DNA from: JALZHR01 sp036388475
Lineage (GTDB): Bacteria > Acidobacteriota > Blastocatellia > Pyrinomonadales > Pyrinomonadaceae
DNA: 64,000 nucleotides
NCBI GenBank assembly: GCA_036388475.1
Contig: DASVRT010000021.1
Location: 1-64,000 of the forward strand
Direction: 5' to 3'
Below, piece after piece: positions 16,809-25,679 of this stretch (position 1 is its first letter; every line of letters begins with the position of its first letter). The notes beneath the pieces are model-generated. The model saw only the letters and a program-made list of their open reading frames with translations. It was not told where the DNA came from and did not search any database. Position numbers and translations under genes: made by a program.

Positions 16809-17447
16809 TCACATCTTACTTTTAATAATTTCTTCCAGCTTATCGGTTAATTTATCAATCTGCTCGCGGCTGTCTTTGTCGCGCGGAATTTCCATAACCG
16901 GGTGATAAAAGATTTCGACCTTGCCGAAACGCGGAAATTTCATATCCTGCGCCCAAACTTTATTTGCGCCGCGAATCGTGACCGGCAGAATCGGCACATT
17001 TGCCAGCATCGCGATTTTTATCGCGCCGCTTTTGAATTCGAGCATTTTGCCGTCGGAAAATTCGCGCGCGCCTTCGGGAAAAATCATCAACGTCGCGCCG
17101 TCGCGCAGAGCCTTGACCGCCTGTTTCAAAGATTCTTTGCTGCCGCGTTCCAGATTGACCGGAAACGCGCCGAGATAACGTATCACGTCGCCGACCAGAA
17201 ACCATTCAAAGGCTTTTTCCCAAGCCATAAAGCGATATCGGCGCCTGATGGGAATGCAAACCCAGAACGGGTCGAAATAAGTCTGGTGATTCGGGACGAC
17301 GAGCAAGCCGCCTTCTAAATTTTGCGGGATGTTTTCCGTGCCGTAAAACCTTATTCGCCAGAAAATTTTGCTGATGGTAATCCCGAAAATGCGGATAGCT
17401 TCGATAACAATCGGCGCCGGATATTTGTTCGTAGTTGATTCTTTCAC
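16809..17447 (-). CDS. 1-acylglycerol-3-phosphate acyltransferase (PlsC family)
   Basis: This 212-residue protein carries the acyltransferase box NHQTYFDPF (H54, D59) and the substrate box FPEGAR (about 123-128), both intact. It transfers an acyl chain to lysophosphatidic acid in phospholipid synthesis at the inner membrane. The first 30 residues are moderately hydrophobic and amphipathic. Paralogues acylate other lipids, so substrate identity is by family only. Both ends of the gene touch heptad-repeat elements (16711-16808 and 17466-17577), so it looks like an isolated transcription unit. Confidence 0.88.
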   Translation of the reverse strand: MKESTTNKYPAPIVIEAIRIFGITISKIFWRIRFYGTENIPQNLEGGLLVVPNHQTYFDPFWVCIPIRRRYRFMAWEKAFEWFLVGDVIRYLGAFPVNLERGSKESLKQAVKALRDGATLMIFPEGAREFSDGKMLEFKSGAIKIAMLANVPILPVTIRGANKVWAQDMKFPRFGKVEIFYHPVMEIPRDKDSREQIDKLTDKLEEIIKSKM

Positions 17448-17465
17448 GCGTAATCGAATTTATAG

Positions 17466-17577
17466 GTAAAAAGTAAAAAGTAAAAAGTAAAAAGATAAAA
17501 GTCAAAAGCAGAAAGGCGAAAGTGAAGAAATTACTTCCGAACTTTCGCCTTTCTGCTTTCGCCTTTTTACTTGTCCT
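17466..17577. repeat. Heptad-repeat hairpin element with nine tandem units
   Basis: GTAAAAA is repeated four times (17466-17493), then the in-phase variants GATAAAA, GTCAAAA, GCAGAAA, GGCGAAA and GTGAAGA to 17528. The complementary arm is TTTCGCC, TTTCTGC, TTTCGCC, TTTTTAC, TTGTCCT (17543-17577). The last unit overlaps the stop codon of the PilZ gene. Confidence 0.85.
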
Positions 17578-18340
17578 ATTCGATTCCTTCGAGCGGAAAG
17601 AAACGGTCGATAAATTCGATGTGCAGGCGCGGAATGCTGTCCGGTCCGACGCGTTTGCCGCGCACGATGGAAACAATCGAAACGTTGTACTGCTCGCTCG
17701 TTACGCGCAGAAACGAGCCGACGTCCGTCTGCAAGCTGGTAAAAACCGACGCGCCGCTCAAGCTGATGTTTTCGGTGACGGTCATTTCGCCGGCGAGAAC
17801 CTTTCCGTCTTCGTCGAGCGTTTCGAGCATAATATTGACCGGAATCTGAAAGCGCGAGTGACGTCGATTTTCTTTCGGCAGATTAGTTTCATCGGGATTT
17901 TTTTCGGCAATCGACACTTGCCAGAGCGTGCCTTCTTCGCGAAAAGGCTTAATATCGTAGAGCATCGAAGGGTCTTCGACGTAACTGACGGGCGGATATT
18001 TGCCGATAAAAGCCGTCCCGATAGAGTAAGTTTCGGGCGTCATCGCGTTCTTTCGGTGCGGAATGCAGTTTCTGACTATCCCGTAAACGCGATATTGCGG
18101 CTCCATAAAATCGTAGCAGCGCAGCTGGCGCGGCAGCGGAATCGTCATCAGAATCAGACGCCCGCGCTTGACCGGGCGCGGCAGCATAAAGCCCGCGCCG
18201 AAGGTGGAAATGTCGCGCAGACGCGTTACTTCCGACCACGAAATTGAATTGTTGACTTTGTATTCGACGCGAATCGGCAGAGAGAGTCCGATTCTTTGCA
18301 TTCGGCGCTCGTCTTTTTCGACAGTGGTTGGCGACGGCAT
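17576..18340 (-). CDS. Double PilZ-like domain protein (c-di-GMP binding)
   Basis: This 254-residue protein has two PilZ-like halves. The C-terminal half has RRHSRFQIPVNIML followed by ENISLSGASVF, matching the RxxxR and (D/N)xSxxG motifs that bind cyclic di-GMP. The N-terminal half has RRMQRIGLSLPIRV and LRDISTFGAGF, a similar pair. No membrane segment or enzymatic domain is seen, so it is probably a cytosolic c-di-GMP effector whose partner is unknown. It is divergent from gyrA. The stop codon overlaps the heptad-repeat element. Confidence 0.8.
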   Translation of the reverse strand: MPSPTTVEKDERRMQRIGLSLPIRVEYKVNNSISWSEVTRLRDISTFGAGFMLPRPVKRGRLILMTIPLPRQLRCYDFMEPQYRVYGIVRNCIPHRKNAMTPETYSIGTAFIGKYPPVSYVEDPSMLYDIKPFREEGTLWQVSIAEKNPDETNLPKENRRHSRFQIPVNIMLETLDEDGKVLAGEMTVTENISLSGASVFTSLQTDVGSFLRVTSEQYNVSIVSIVRGKRVGPDSIPRLHIEFIDRFFPLEGIE

Positions 18341-18439
18341 ATTGAACCTCAGTTTTTGTTAAAGATTTTGACGAAATTGAAGACTTTAAATTTTGACAGG
18401 AGAACAGGTTAGAAGTCTTTTTTGAATTAGTCGGGCAGG

Positions 18440-18468
18440 TTGCCAAACGAGGCAAAATCCTGTAAAAT
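18440..18468 (+). promoter_or_regulatory. Putative sigma70-type promoter of gyrA
   Basis: TTGCCA at 18440-18445 and TAAAAT at 18463-18468 are separated by 17 bp. Transcription would start near 18475, giving a leader of about 100 bases before the gyrA ATG at 18579. Confidence 0.5.
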
Positions 18469-18578
18469 AATATACATTAAAAGTGAATAAATTACAAGAT
18501 TTTATTTGTGTCACACGCCTTTTGCCAAACTCACATACACATAGAAAATCAAAAGGAAATAACTGGAAAGGTATTTAA

Positions 18579-21125
18579 ATGGAAACAATTTTAGAACGTA
18601 ATCAAGTCAATATTGAAGACGAGATGAAGCGGTCGTATCTCGATTATGCGATGTCGGTCATCATCGGGCGCGCTTTGCCCGACGTGCGCGACGGTTTAAA
18701 GCCGGTGCACCGCCGCGTTTTATGGGCGATGCACGAGCTCGGCAACACGCACAGCAAGCCGTATAAAAAATCGGCGCGCGTCGTCGGCGACGTGATAGGT
18801 AAATATCACCCGCACGGCGACACCGCCGTCTACGACGCGATTGTGCGCCTGGCGCAGGATTTTTCGATGCGCTACACGCTGGTTGACGGTCAGGGAAACT
18901 TCGGTTCGATTGACGGCGACTATGCGGCGGCGATGCGTTACACCGAAGTCCGGATGCAGAAACTGACTTCGGAAATAATGGCGGACATCGAAAAGGAAAC
19001 GGTCGATTTTCAGCCGAACTACGATGAATCTTTATCCGAGCCGAAGGTTCTGCCGACGCGCGTTCCGACGCTGTTGATAAACGGTTCGGAAGGCATCGCC
19101 GTCGGTATGGCGACGAAAATTCCGCCGCATAATCTGACCGAGATTGTCGGCGCGACCATCGAACTCGTCAAAAATCCGGACATCTCGATTGACAAGCTTA
19201 TCGAGCTCGTTCCGGGACCGGATTTTCCGACCGGCGGATTTATCTACGGGCGCGAGGAAATTCATAAAGCGTATCGCGAAGGTCGCGGCATCCTGCAAAT
19301 TCGCGCCAAAGCGGGAATCGACCGCGTCGGGCGCGGCGACCGCGAAAAAGACGCCATCGTCGTCACGGAAATTCCGTATCAGGTCAACAAGGCGCGTTTA
19401 ATCGAAAAAATCGCCGAACTGGTTCACGAGAAAAGACTCGAAGGCATTTCGGAACTGCGCGACGAATCGAACCGCGAGGGAATGCGCATCGTCATCGAGC
19501 TGAAACGCGACGCCGTGCCGCAGGTCGTTTTGAACAAGCTTTATAAACTGACGCCGATGCAGTCATCGTTCGGCATCATCAGTCTGGCAATCATCGACGG
19601 GCAGCCGCGCGTAATGAATCTCAAGCAAATTCTCGAAGCCTTCGTCGAGTTTCGCCGCGAAGTCGTTCGTCGCCGCACGGAATACGAACTCAAAAAAGCC
19701 CGCGCCAGAGCGCATATTTTGGAAGGCTTGCACAAGGCAATCGACGCGCTCGATTACATCATTCCGCTGATTCGCAATTCGCGCTCGATTGACGAAGCGA
19801 AAGCGTGGCTGACCGGAAAATTCGAGACGCTGCTGGAAGTCAAAAAGTGGAACGGCGCGCCGGCTGATAAAACGCTCGCCGGATTTTTGCAGGATTTGCA
19901 AAAAGTCGTTGCGCGTCTGCGGTTTTCCGACATTCAGGCGCAGGCGATTCTCGATTTGCAATTACGCCGCTTGTCCGCACTGGAGCGTCAGAAAATCATT
20001 GATGAACTCGAAGCGATTTTGCGATTCATCAGCGAGCTGGAAGCGATTCTCGCCAACGAACAGCTTTTGCGTCAGGTCATCATCAACGAGCTTCAGGAAG
20101 TCAAGAAAAACTTCGGCGACGAGCGCCGGACGGAGATTATCGACGCCGGCATCGAGCTGAAAATCGAAGATTTGATTCCCGACGAAGAAGTGGCGATTAC
20201 CGTCACGAAAGCCGGTTACATCAAACGCACGCCCGTTGCCATTTACTCGAAACAAGGGCGCGGCGGGAAAGGTCGGCTCGGCGCGAAGGCGAAAAACGAG
20301 GATTTTGTCGAGCATCTGTTTACGGCTTCGACGCATAATTTCCTGATGATTTTCACCGATGACGGGCAGGTTTTTAAAATGAAAGTCCACGAGATTCCCG
20401 AAGCCGACCCGTCGGCGCGCGGAAAAGCGCTGGTCAATCTCATCCAGCTTTCTTCCGAAAGAAAACTCGTAGCGGTCATGCCCGTCCGCGATTTTACGGA
20501 AGAAATTTATTTGACGATGGTGACGAAACTCGGCGTGATTAAGAAAACTCTGCTGAGCGAATATCAAAACATCCGCGTCAACGGCATCAATGCCATTAAC
20601 ATCGACGACGGCGACGAGCTGCTCAACGTCATCCGCACGGACGGCAAACAGCAGATTTTTGTGGCGACGCACGACGGAATGGCGGTCAAGTTTAACGAAA
20701 CGGATGTCCGCCCGATGGGACGCGTCGCGCGCGGCGTGCGCGGCGTCAATCTGCGCAAAGGCGATTTTGCCGTCTCGGTCTGCGCCGTCTCGCCCGAAGG
20801 CGTGGAAAAAATTCTTTCCATCTCCGAGCAGGGTTTCGGCAAGCAGACGCAGGTCGGGAATTACCGGCTGACAAAACGCGGCGGCATCGGCGTTATCAAT
20901 ATGAAAACGACCGACAAAACGGGCAAAGTCGTCGCGGCGTTTCCCGTCGAGGAAGATTCGGAAATTATGATTATCACGCAGCAGGCGAAGCTGATTCGCA
21001 TCGGCGTCGATAAAATCCGCGAAACCGGACGCTCGGCGCAGGGCGTAATGCTGATTCGCACCGGCGACGGCGACCTCGTCACGAGCGCGTCGCTGCTGGA
21101 CGCCGAGGAAGACGTCGAAGAATAA
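18579..21125 (+). CDS. gyrA: DNA gyrase subunit A
   Basis: This 848-residue protein is the GyrA half of gyrase. Together with GyrB it introduces negative supercoils, breaking DNA through a tyrosine. The catalytic Tyr is Y121 in AMRYTEVRM. The N-terminal DNA-binding core (LPDVRDGLKPVHRRVLWAM, KPYKKSARVVGDVIGKYHPHGD) is followed by a coiled coil. The C-terminal pinwheel has QGRGGKGR as its GyrA-box, which separates it from ParC. Length and ends fit the family. GGAAAGG lies ahead of the ATG. gyrB is not in the window. Confidence 0.97.
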   Translation: METILERNQVNIEDEMKRSYLDYAMSVIIGRALPDVRDGLKPVHRRVLWAMHELGNTHSKPYKKSARVVGDVIGKYHPHGDTAVYDAIVRLAQDFSMRYTLVDGQGNFGSIDGDYAAAMRYTEVRMQKLTSEIMADIEKETVDFQPNYDESLSEPKVLPTRVPTLLINGSEGIAVGMATKIPPHNLTEIVGATIELVKNPDISIDKLIELVPGPDFPTGGFIYGREEIHKAYREGRGILQIRAKAGIDRVGRGDREKDAIVVTEIPYQVNKARLIEKIAELVHEKRLEGISELRDESNREGMRIVIELKRDAVPQVVLNKLYKLTPMQSSFGIISLAIIDGQPRVMNLKQILEAFVEFRREVVRRRTEYELKKARARAHILEGLHKAIDALDYIIPLIRNSRSIDEAKAWLTGKFETLLEVKKWNGAPADKTLAGFLQDLQKVVARLRFSDIQAQAILDLQLRRLSALERQKIIDELEAILRFISELEAILANEQLLRQVIINELQEVKKNFGDERRTEIIDAGIELKIEDLIPDEEVAITVTKAGYIKRTPVAIYSKQGRGGKGRLGAKAKNEDFVEHLFTASTHNFLMIFTDDGQVFKMKVHEIPEADPSARGKALVNLIQLSSERKLVAVMPVRDFTEEIYLTMVTKLGVIKKTLLSEYQNIRVNGINAINIDDGDELLNVIRTDGKQQIFVATHDGMAVKFNETDVRPMGRVARGVRGVNLRKGDFAVSVCAVSPEGVEKILSISEQGFGKQTQVGNYRLTKRGGIGVINMKTTDKTGKVVAAFPVEEDSEIMIITQQAKLIRIGVDKIRETGRSAQGVMLIRTGDGDLVTSASLLDAEEDVEE

Positions 21126-21148
21126 AAAAACAATCGACAAACAACGCG

Positions 21149-21191
21149 AAAAGGAGAAGGAAATCGAGGTTTTCTTCTCCTTTTTCTTTTT
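21149..21191 (+). terminator. Rho-independent terminator of gyrA
   Basis: AAAAGGAGAAG (from 21149) pairs with CTTCTCCTTTT (to about 21185), and TTCTTTTT follows. It lies 24 bp after the gyrA stop. The next 490 bp up to 21685 hold a heptad-repeat hairpin and the leader of the next gene, but no supported coding frame. Confidence 0.8.
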
Positions 21192-21236
21192 AGTAAAAAA
21201 AATAAATAATGCGCGAGGCGGAAATGCGACAGTTAT

Positions 21237-21339
21237 GGAGCGTGTTCTTTAGCAATGAACGCGAAACGGTGAATCGTAGTTTCAACATAACGAATTCATC
21301 ATTCATCGTGCATCGTTTCGCGTTTTGAAAAAACGCTCC
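21237..21339. repeat. Heptad-repeat hairpin element
   Basis: In-phase units AATTCAT, CATTCAT, CGTGCAT, CGTTTCG, CGTTTTG run from 21293 to 21327. Outer arms GGAGCGT (21237) and ACGCTCC (to 21339), and inner arms AACGCGAAACG and CGTTTCGCGTT, fold the block on itself. Confidence 0.65.
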
Positions 21340-21599
21340 GTCAACGCCTGAGTTTCCGCCTTTATCGTATAAATCTATATCAGAATTGATAGTCGGCATA
21401 TCAAAATTGATATTAATATTTATCGCTCGGCTTAAACACAAAAACTTCTAATTACTGAAAAATATTGCTTTTAAGGTTTTCGGCGCTTGCGGCACGCGGA
21501 TTGAAGGAGAAGTCTGCAATGGCTGACAAAAAGGAATAAACTGCCTTCAGCCGCGTCTTGGCGCGAGGACAAATCGGTTTACAAACAAACAACAGCAAA

Positions 21600-21680
21600 C
21601 CACCTAAGAAACAGAAGAAAGCGGAGGGAAACGCCTACAATCTTCCAATCTTTTTGGTGAGCCACAACCTTAGGAGGAAA
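21600..21680 (+). promoter_or_regulatory. Conserved 5' leader that can hide the ribosome-binding site (copy 1)
   Basis: CCACCTAAG at 21600-21608 can pair with CTTAGGAGG at 21669-21677, which contains the AGGAGG ribosome-binding site of the gene at 21686. Between the arms, GGAGGG, GCCTAC and CTTCC segments are kept in the second copy at 22614. About four fifths of this leader is identical in the two copies, while the DNA just upstream of the two copies is unrelated. It may be a cis-regulatory RNA; I do not recognise a known riboswitch class. Confidence 0.6.
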
Positions 21681-21685
21681 TTCAG

Positions 21686-22189
21686 GTGAAAAAACAAACA
21701 ATCGTAACTTTTTTGGTGTTAATGATGCTCGGAATCTTTTCGATTTCGGCGGCGGCGCAGTCAACGCACAGCGTCTGGACAAATAACAGCGGCTATTTCG
21801 TTCGCGACGCGACCAACGGCTGCGTCTATTCTTCGTTTTCGGGTTTTAATATGGCGACTTCGTGGACGGAACCCGCGCCGCCGACTTATCCGGCGCAGGC
21901 GCATTTTCGCGGCGTGACCAAGGCTATCGGATTTTCTGCGACCTGCGTGACGGCGTCGTATGATTTCACGCTGGTCAGCACGGCAAGCACGACTCCTGAC
22001 CAAATTACAGGTCGCTGGAGAGTTTTCCGTAACGGCGCGCTGATGTGCAACAACTGCCCCGGAACAGCCTACGGACTGAGCCAGCCGGCGGGCGTCGGCA
22101 ATTACTATAAAGTTTACGTTGACGACCCGTTTTTCGGCGTTCAGACGTGGCTTTACAGCGGCTTCATTGACGTTCGCAAGGATTTCTAG
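21686..22189 (+). CDS. Small secreted protein, paralogue of the next gene
   Basis: This 167-residue protein starts with GTG, 8 bp after a strong AGGAGG. Residues 1-25 are a signal peptide (LVLMMLGIFSISAAAQ). The mature part is about 60 percent identical to the protein at 22704-23207. Shared stretches are THSVWTN, ATSWTEPAPPTYPA, YGLSQPAG and GNYYKVY. A CxxC (MCNNCPG) is present in both. I do not recognise the family; the pattern suggests a small extracellular beta-rich protein. The two genes also share the 5' leader, so they appear to be a duplicated unit under the same control. Confidence 0.75.
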   Translation: MKKQTIVTFLVLMMLGIFSISAAAQSTHSVWTNNSGYFVRDATNGCVYSSFSGFNMATSWTEPAPPTYPAQAHFRGVTKAIGFSATCVTASYDFTLVSTASTTPDQITGRWRVFRNGALMCNNCPGTAYGLSQPAGVGNYYKVYVDDPFFGVQTWLYSGFIDVRKDF

Positions 22190-22223
22190 TTTTCTGAAGC
22201 AATACTTGCGTTCGATTATAATT

Positions 22224-22264
22224 TGGAGAGTTCGGGGCTAGCCAGCCTCCACTCTCCATTTTAC
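22224..22264 (+). terminator. Terminator after the first secreted paralogue
   Basis: TGGAGAGT at 22224-22231 pairs with ACTCTCCA at 22251-22258, followed by TTTTA. The next 340 bp are AT-rich and hold no supported gene. Confidence 0.65.
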
Positions 22265-22613
22265 CGAATCGTAAAAATTAAATTCAATCGCCAACCTCAA
22301 AAGCCCGTTACCTCAACAGTTTAGCTCCGACCTTAAAATTTTTCTCGCCTCTTTCGAAAATTAAATCAAAAAAAATAACAATTCTAGGCAAAACAAAACA
22401 AAATTTTACGTCACTTATCGAAGACGAAATTTCGACTGTCAGACAAGCAGGATTACAAAAGTGATTGAGAATTTTAGTTGAACGTAAGTTTGTTTGATTG
22501 CTTAAGCCCACGCGTCCGGGCGGCGTCGCGGATTTGAGCAGCCATCACTACCGCGGATTTTAACTGCGCTTTGATAACTCTTTGAGATAAAGCGCGATTT
22601 TTAAAGAACACAA

Positions 22614-22698
22614 CCACCTAAGAAACAGGAGAAACGGAGGGTGAAAGCCTACAAATCTTCCAGAATCTTTGGTGAAGCAGAACATCCTTAGGAGGAAA
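22614..22698 (+). promoter_or_regulatory. Conserved 5' leader that can hide the ribosome-binding site (copy 2)
   Basis: This is a second copy of the leader at 21600. CCTAAG at 22617-22622 pairs with CTTAGG at 22687-22692, next to AGG at 22693-22695. The middle holds CGGAGGG, GCCTACAA and CTTCCA in the same order. The gene start at 22704 is ATG here instead of GTG. Confidence 0.6.
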
Positions 22699-22703
22699 TT
22701 TAA

Positions 22704-23207
22704 ATGAAAAAACAAACGATCATAACCCTTTTTGTATTAATTACGCTCGGAATCTTCTCGGTTTCGGCGATGGCTCAAGCGACGCACAGCGTCTGGACAA
22801 ACGACAACGGTTTAGTGATTCGCGACGCCGAAACCCGGTGTGACTATACATCGCTTCGCGCTTTTGATATGGCGACTTCGTGGACGGAACCGGCGCCGCC
22901 GACCTATCCCGCAGTGGCGCATTTTCGCGGCGTTTCGAAGGCTTATGCCACGTCCGTCGGGTGTCGAGACCACTGGTATGAATTCAGACTGGTGAGAACC
23001 GCCGCCACGACCGTCGATGACATTACCGGTCTCTGGAACGTTTATCGCGACAATGTATTGATGTGTAACCAATGTAAGGGAGTAGCTTACGGGCTGAGCC
23101 AGCCGGCTGGCGCGGGTAATTACTATAAAGTCTATATTGACGACCCCGTTTACGGACCGCAAACGTGGCTTTATAGCGGTTACATCGACGCTCGCAAGGA
23201 CTTCTAA
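22704..23207 (+). CDS. Small secreted protein, paralogue of the previous gene
   Basis: This 167-residue protein has the same length as its neighbour, with a signal peptide ending SAMAQ and the same conserved blocks and CxxC (MCNQCKG). It carries extra Cys residues at TRCDYT and VGCRDH that match NGCVYS and ATCVTA in the paralogue, so two further Cys positions are conserved, perhaps as disulfides. Function is unknown. It is followed by a strong terminator, so it is transcribed on its own. Confidence 0.75.
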   Translation: MKKQTIITLFVLITLGIFSVSAMAQATHSVWTNDNGLVIRDAETRCDYTSLRAFDMATSWTEPAPPTYPAVAHFRGVSKAYATSVGCRDHWYEFRLVRTAATTVDDITGLWNVYRDNVLMCNQCKGVAYGLSQPAGAGNYYKVYIDDPVYGPQTWLYSGYIDARKDF

Positions 23208-23246
23208 ATTTTTTTTTACAAATTTGCGTTCAACTGTTTTCAAGAG

Positions 23247-23286
23247 AAAAGAGTTCAAGACTTAAGCTTGAACTCTTTTTTATTTT
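23247..23286. terminator. Strong bidirectional terminator
   Basis: AAAAGAGTTCAAG (23247-23259) pairs perfectly with CTTGAACTCTTTT (23267-23279), followed by TTATTTT. The A tract on the other side makes it work for the minus strand too. Confidence 0.88.
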
Positions 23287-23352
23287 CCGTGTCGTCCGGC
23301 GTATTTCGCGCGCCGATTCTTCCGGGTTTTATATCCGTCTGTTTTGCCGCGG

Positions 23353-23814
23353 CTATGTCCGCACGCGCGTCGCGTGAAAGCTGGTTATCCGCCAACTGCC
23401 TTTCTGCTTTATCCAGACGACGCTCATTCGATAGCGATTGGCGAAATCTTTTCCGTCTTTGTCTTTGCCGGAGACGACCGGCGCGTAATTGACGATTGCC
23501 GTTTTGCCGTAAGCGCGGGCTCTGAAATCTTCGTAAGCGACGGTATTGCCGGAAGGCGGCGAATCGTCGCCCTTGATTTCGTCGAGAAATTTTTTCCTGT
23601 CGTAGACGGCGCCGTTAGCGGCGACGAAGATAAAATCGTCATCGAAAAAACGGTCGAGCGCGGCGACGTCTTTTTTCGCTTCGGCTTCGTATTGAGCGCG
23701 CTGCCGCCGCATAAATTCCTGCTCAAGACGATTGTTTTTGCCCGCCGTCGATTGTCCGGCGACAGAGGACGCGGCAGCGAGCAGCACGAAAGTCGGGACG
23801 ATTAATCTTCGCAT
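23353..23814 (-). CDS. Secreted NTF2/SnoaL-fold (DUF4440-like) protein
   Basis: Start at the ATG at 23814 (MRRLIVPTFVLLAAASSVAGQ, a signal peptide). The frame is open 33 codons further, but those read the heptad-repeat hairpin 23840-23923. The product has 153 residues. After the signal, AEAKKDVAALDRFFDDDFIFVAANGAVYDRKKFLDEI and the closing GSWRITSFHATRV are the usual ends of the cone-shaped NTF2-like fold seen in DUF4440/SnoaL-like proteins. Such domains bind small ligands or act as enzymes; no specific role can be read here. It lies downstream of the pectate-lyase-fold gene on the same strand. Confidence 0.72.
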   Translation of the reverse strand: MRRLIVPTFVLLAAASSVAGQSTAGKNNRLEQEFMRRQRAQYEAEAKKDVAALDRFFDDDFIFVAANGAVYDRKKFLDEIKGDDSPPSGNTVAYEDFRARAYGKTAIVNYAPVVSGKDKDGKDFANRYRMSVVWIKQKGSWRITSFHATRVRT

Positions 23815-23839
23815 AGTTTTGTTAAGCTCTTTCCGGCAA

Positions 23840-23923
23840 GTTGAGAAGTGAGAACTGAAAACTAAGAGGCAGGAATTAAGAATCGTTCTTGCTTCTCGGT
23901 TCTCACTTTTCACTTCTCAGTTA
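23840..23923. repeat. Heptad-repeat element, twelve units in unbroken phase
   Basis: Twelve consecutive units run from 23840 to 23923 with no slip. They begin GTTGAGA, AGTGAGA, ACTGAAA, pass through ATTAAGA and ATCGTTC, and end TCACTTT, TCACTTC, TCAGTTA. The two halves are complementary, so phase is kept even through the hairpin loop. It ends at the stop codon of the gene at 23924. Confidence 0.88.
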
Positions 23924-25618
23924 TTACAGGCAGCTCCACTGACCGCCGACCATCATCGCGGGCGCGCCGCTGCCGCCAATCTGGCACGGCGTCGTCGAGC
24001 GGCGACAATTCGAGCAGTAAACCATCGAACCGTTCGGTTTTCCCTGCGGAAGCTGATTTTGCAGCAGCGCGGGCATCTGGACGGGCGCGCCGAACTGCAC
24101 GTCCGTTCCGAAAAACGTCGGATGTCCTTTCACGCCCTTCGAGTCGTCGGGCTGCCCGGTCATAAAAACGACGGTCGCGCGGTCGAAAACGGATGACCTG
24201 TCGATATTTCCGCTGACCTTCGCCGTGTTCACGCAGCCGAGCGTCGTGCCGTCGTAGCAAAAGCGGTCGCCGGTCGAGTAGACGCGCAGCTCGGGTCCGG
24301 CTTTAAAGGTATTGCCGAGATATTGATTGCCCGTCGAGATAAAAGTGCGCCTGCCGCGAAAATCAATTTTAGTGCCGAAAGAGTTATTGATAAAAATTAT
24401 CGGGTATGAATAATCGCCGTGATACGGAAATTCCGGCTCGTTATAAACGAAGGCGTTGGTCATCGCTTCGGCTTGCGACTGAATAACGGTGATGTTGCCG
24501 CAATCGACCACGTTCAGAAAAGTTCCGCCGATTGCGCCCGCAAAACCGCCGCTGTATGTGTTTTGCACCAGAAGCGCGGAGGCGTGCGCCAGATAAATCG
24601 AATCGGCGTTCTGTCCGGGCTGCCGTTTCGGGTTCATAAAAAAACTGCCCTCGATGGTCCAGCCCGAATTGCGCGCTTTGACGTAAATGCCCGCGTCGCG
24701 ATTGTAGATAAACAGACAATTCCTGACCTTGATGTAATCGAACTGCCAGGCAAAGCTGACCTGCTCCAAGCCGTGAACGTAAATGCCGCGATTCAGCAGG
24801 CTGAAGCTCACCTGCTCAAACGATATGTCCTGCGAAGCGGTATAGCCGCCGACCGCTTCGACGCCGTAAGTGCCGTCATTGCTGTCGGCATACAGTTCGA
24901 GATTTTTCAGCGCGACTTTGTAAGTGCATTCGCCGATGCGGAAAAGCGCGCGCCGCGTGCCGCTCAGACGAATGCGCGTCGGGTTTTTGACGTTGACGTT
25001 GTTGGTCGGATAACTGGTCGGCAGCCCGTTGACGCCCTGAATCGTAATGCCGGACGCCAGCGTGAGCGGCGCGCTGATGACGTAATCGCCTTCGGGAACG
25101 TTCAGAATTCCGCCGTTATGCACGGTCATAAAAGCCAGTGCGCTCTGGAAAGCGATGGTGTCGTCCGCCCGCCCGTCGCCGATTGCGCCGAAATCCCTGA
25201 CGTTATAATTGCCCAGATTTTTCGCCTCGGGCGTCGCAATCCAATCGTAAACGAACGTCTTGTTGCCGCTGAACTGGTCGCCCTTAAAAGAAATCCGGTA
25301 TCGCTTGTCTTCGCCTTCAAAACACCATTTGTAGTCGGTCTGACTCGCATTCGCAACGGCGGTCGAACCGCCGCTCTGCGTCACTCGCGCGCCCGTATTG
25401 CCGCCGCCGCAAGGCTTGACGTTCATCGGCGTCGCCGGGTTGAGGTCGGAAATAATGATGTCGGTCGTCGGCGGAACATACCGAACCGCGCACGCCGCCT
25501 GTCGCTGCGTTTCCGGCGCGTCCAGAAAAATGTTGTAGCCTTCGAACCTGTTCTGGGCAAAGGCAATCGACGAAAAACAAAGAACTAAAAATGATGCGAT
25601 GAAAGACTTTTTCAGCAT
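23924..25618 (-). CDS. Secreted pectate-lyase-superfamily (beta-helix) protein
   Basis: In this 564-residue protein, residues 1-21 are a signal peptide (FIASFLVLCFSSIAFAQ). At about residue 140, NVRDFGAIGDGRADDTIAFQSAL is the entry motif of the Pectate_lyase_3 right-handed beta-helix family. It is followed by GGILNVPEGDYVISAPLTL and a series of short beta-helix turns to about 440. The C-terminus has two CxxC-like pairs (YCSNCRRSTTPC) and GGQWSCL. Substrates in this family range from pectin to phage and capsule glycans, so the target is open. The 345 bp upstream contain two long palindromes and a large heptad array, and no clear promoter. Confidence 0.8.
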   Translation of the reverse strand: MLKKSFIASFLVLCFSSIAFAQNRFEGYNIFLDAPETQRQAACAVRYVPPTTDIIISDLNPATPMNVKPCGGGNTGARVTQSGGSTAVANASQTDYKWCFEGEDKRYRISFKGDQFSGNKTFVYDWIATPEAKNLGNYNVRDFGAIGDGRADDTIAFQSALAFMTVHNGGILNVPEGDYVISAPLTLASGITIQGVNGLPTSYPTNNVNVKNPTRIRLSGTRRALFRIGECTYKVALKNLELYADSNDGTYGVEAVGGYTASQDISFEQVSFSLLNRGIYVHGLEQVSFAWQFDYIKVRNCLFIYNRDAGIYVKARNSGWTIEGSFFMNPKRQPGQNADSIYLAHASALLVQNTYSGGFAGAIGGTFLNVVDCGNITVIQSQAEAMTNAFVYNEPEFPYHGDYSYPIIFINNSFGTKIDFRGRRTFISTGNQYLGNTFKAGPELRVYSTGDRFCYDGTTLGCVNTAKVSGNIDRSSVFDRATVVFMTGQPDDSKGVKGHPTFFGTDVQFGAPVQMPALLQNQLPQGKPNGSMVYCSNCRRSTTPCQIGGSGAPAMMVGGQWSCL

Positions 25619-25679
25619 AATAATAATTATCGCTTAAAGAGTTGAGACGGGCAAAGGGAAAAAGAAACGCGGATAATGA

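Noticed and set aside
22308..22511. 67-codon minus-strand frame in the gap after the first secreted paralogue
   Set aside because: AT-rich, no ribosome-binding site, no neighbour in phase and no recognisable motif.
21600..22698. Known riboswitch (c-di-GMP, cobalamin, SAM)
   Set aside because: None of the diagnostic core sequences of these classes is visible in either leader.
23815..23913. 33-residue extension of the NTF2-fold protein
   Set aside because: It is mostly encoded by the heptad element 23840-23923, and a signal peptide begins at 23814.
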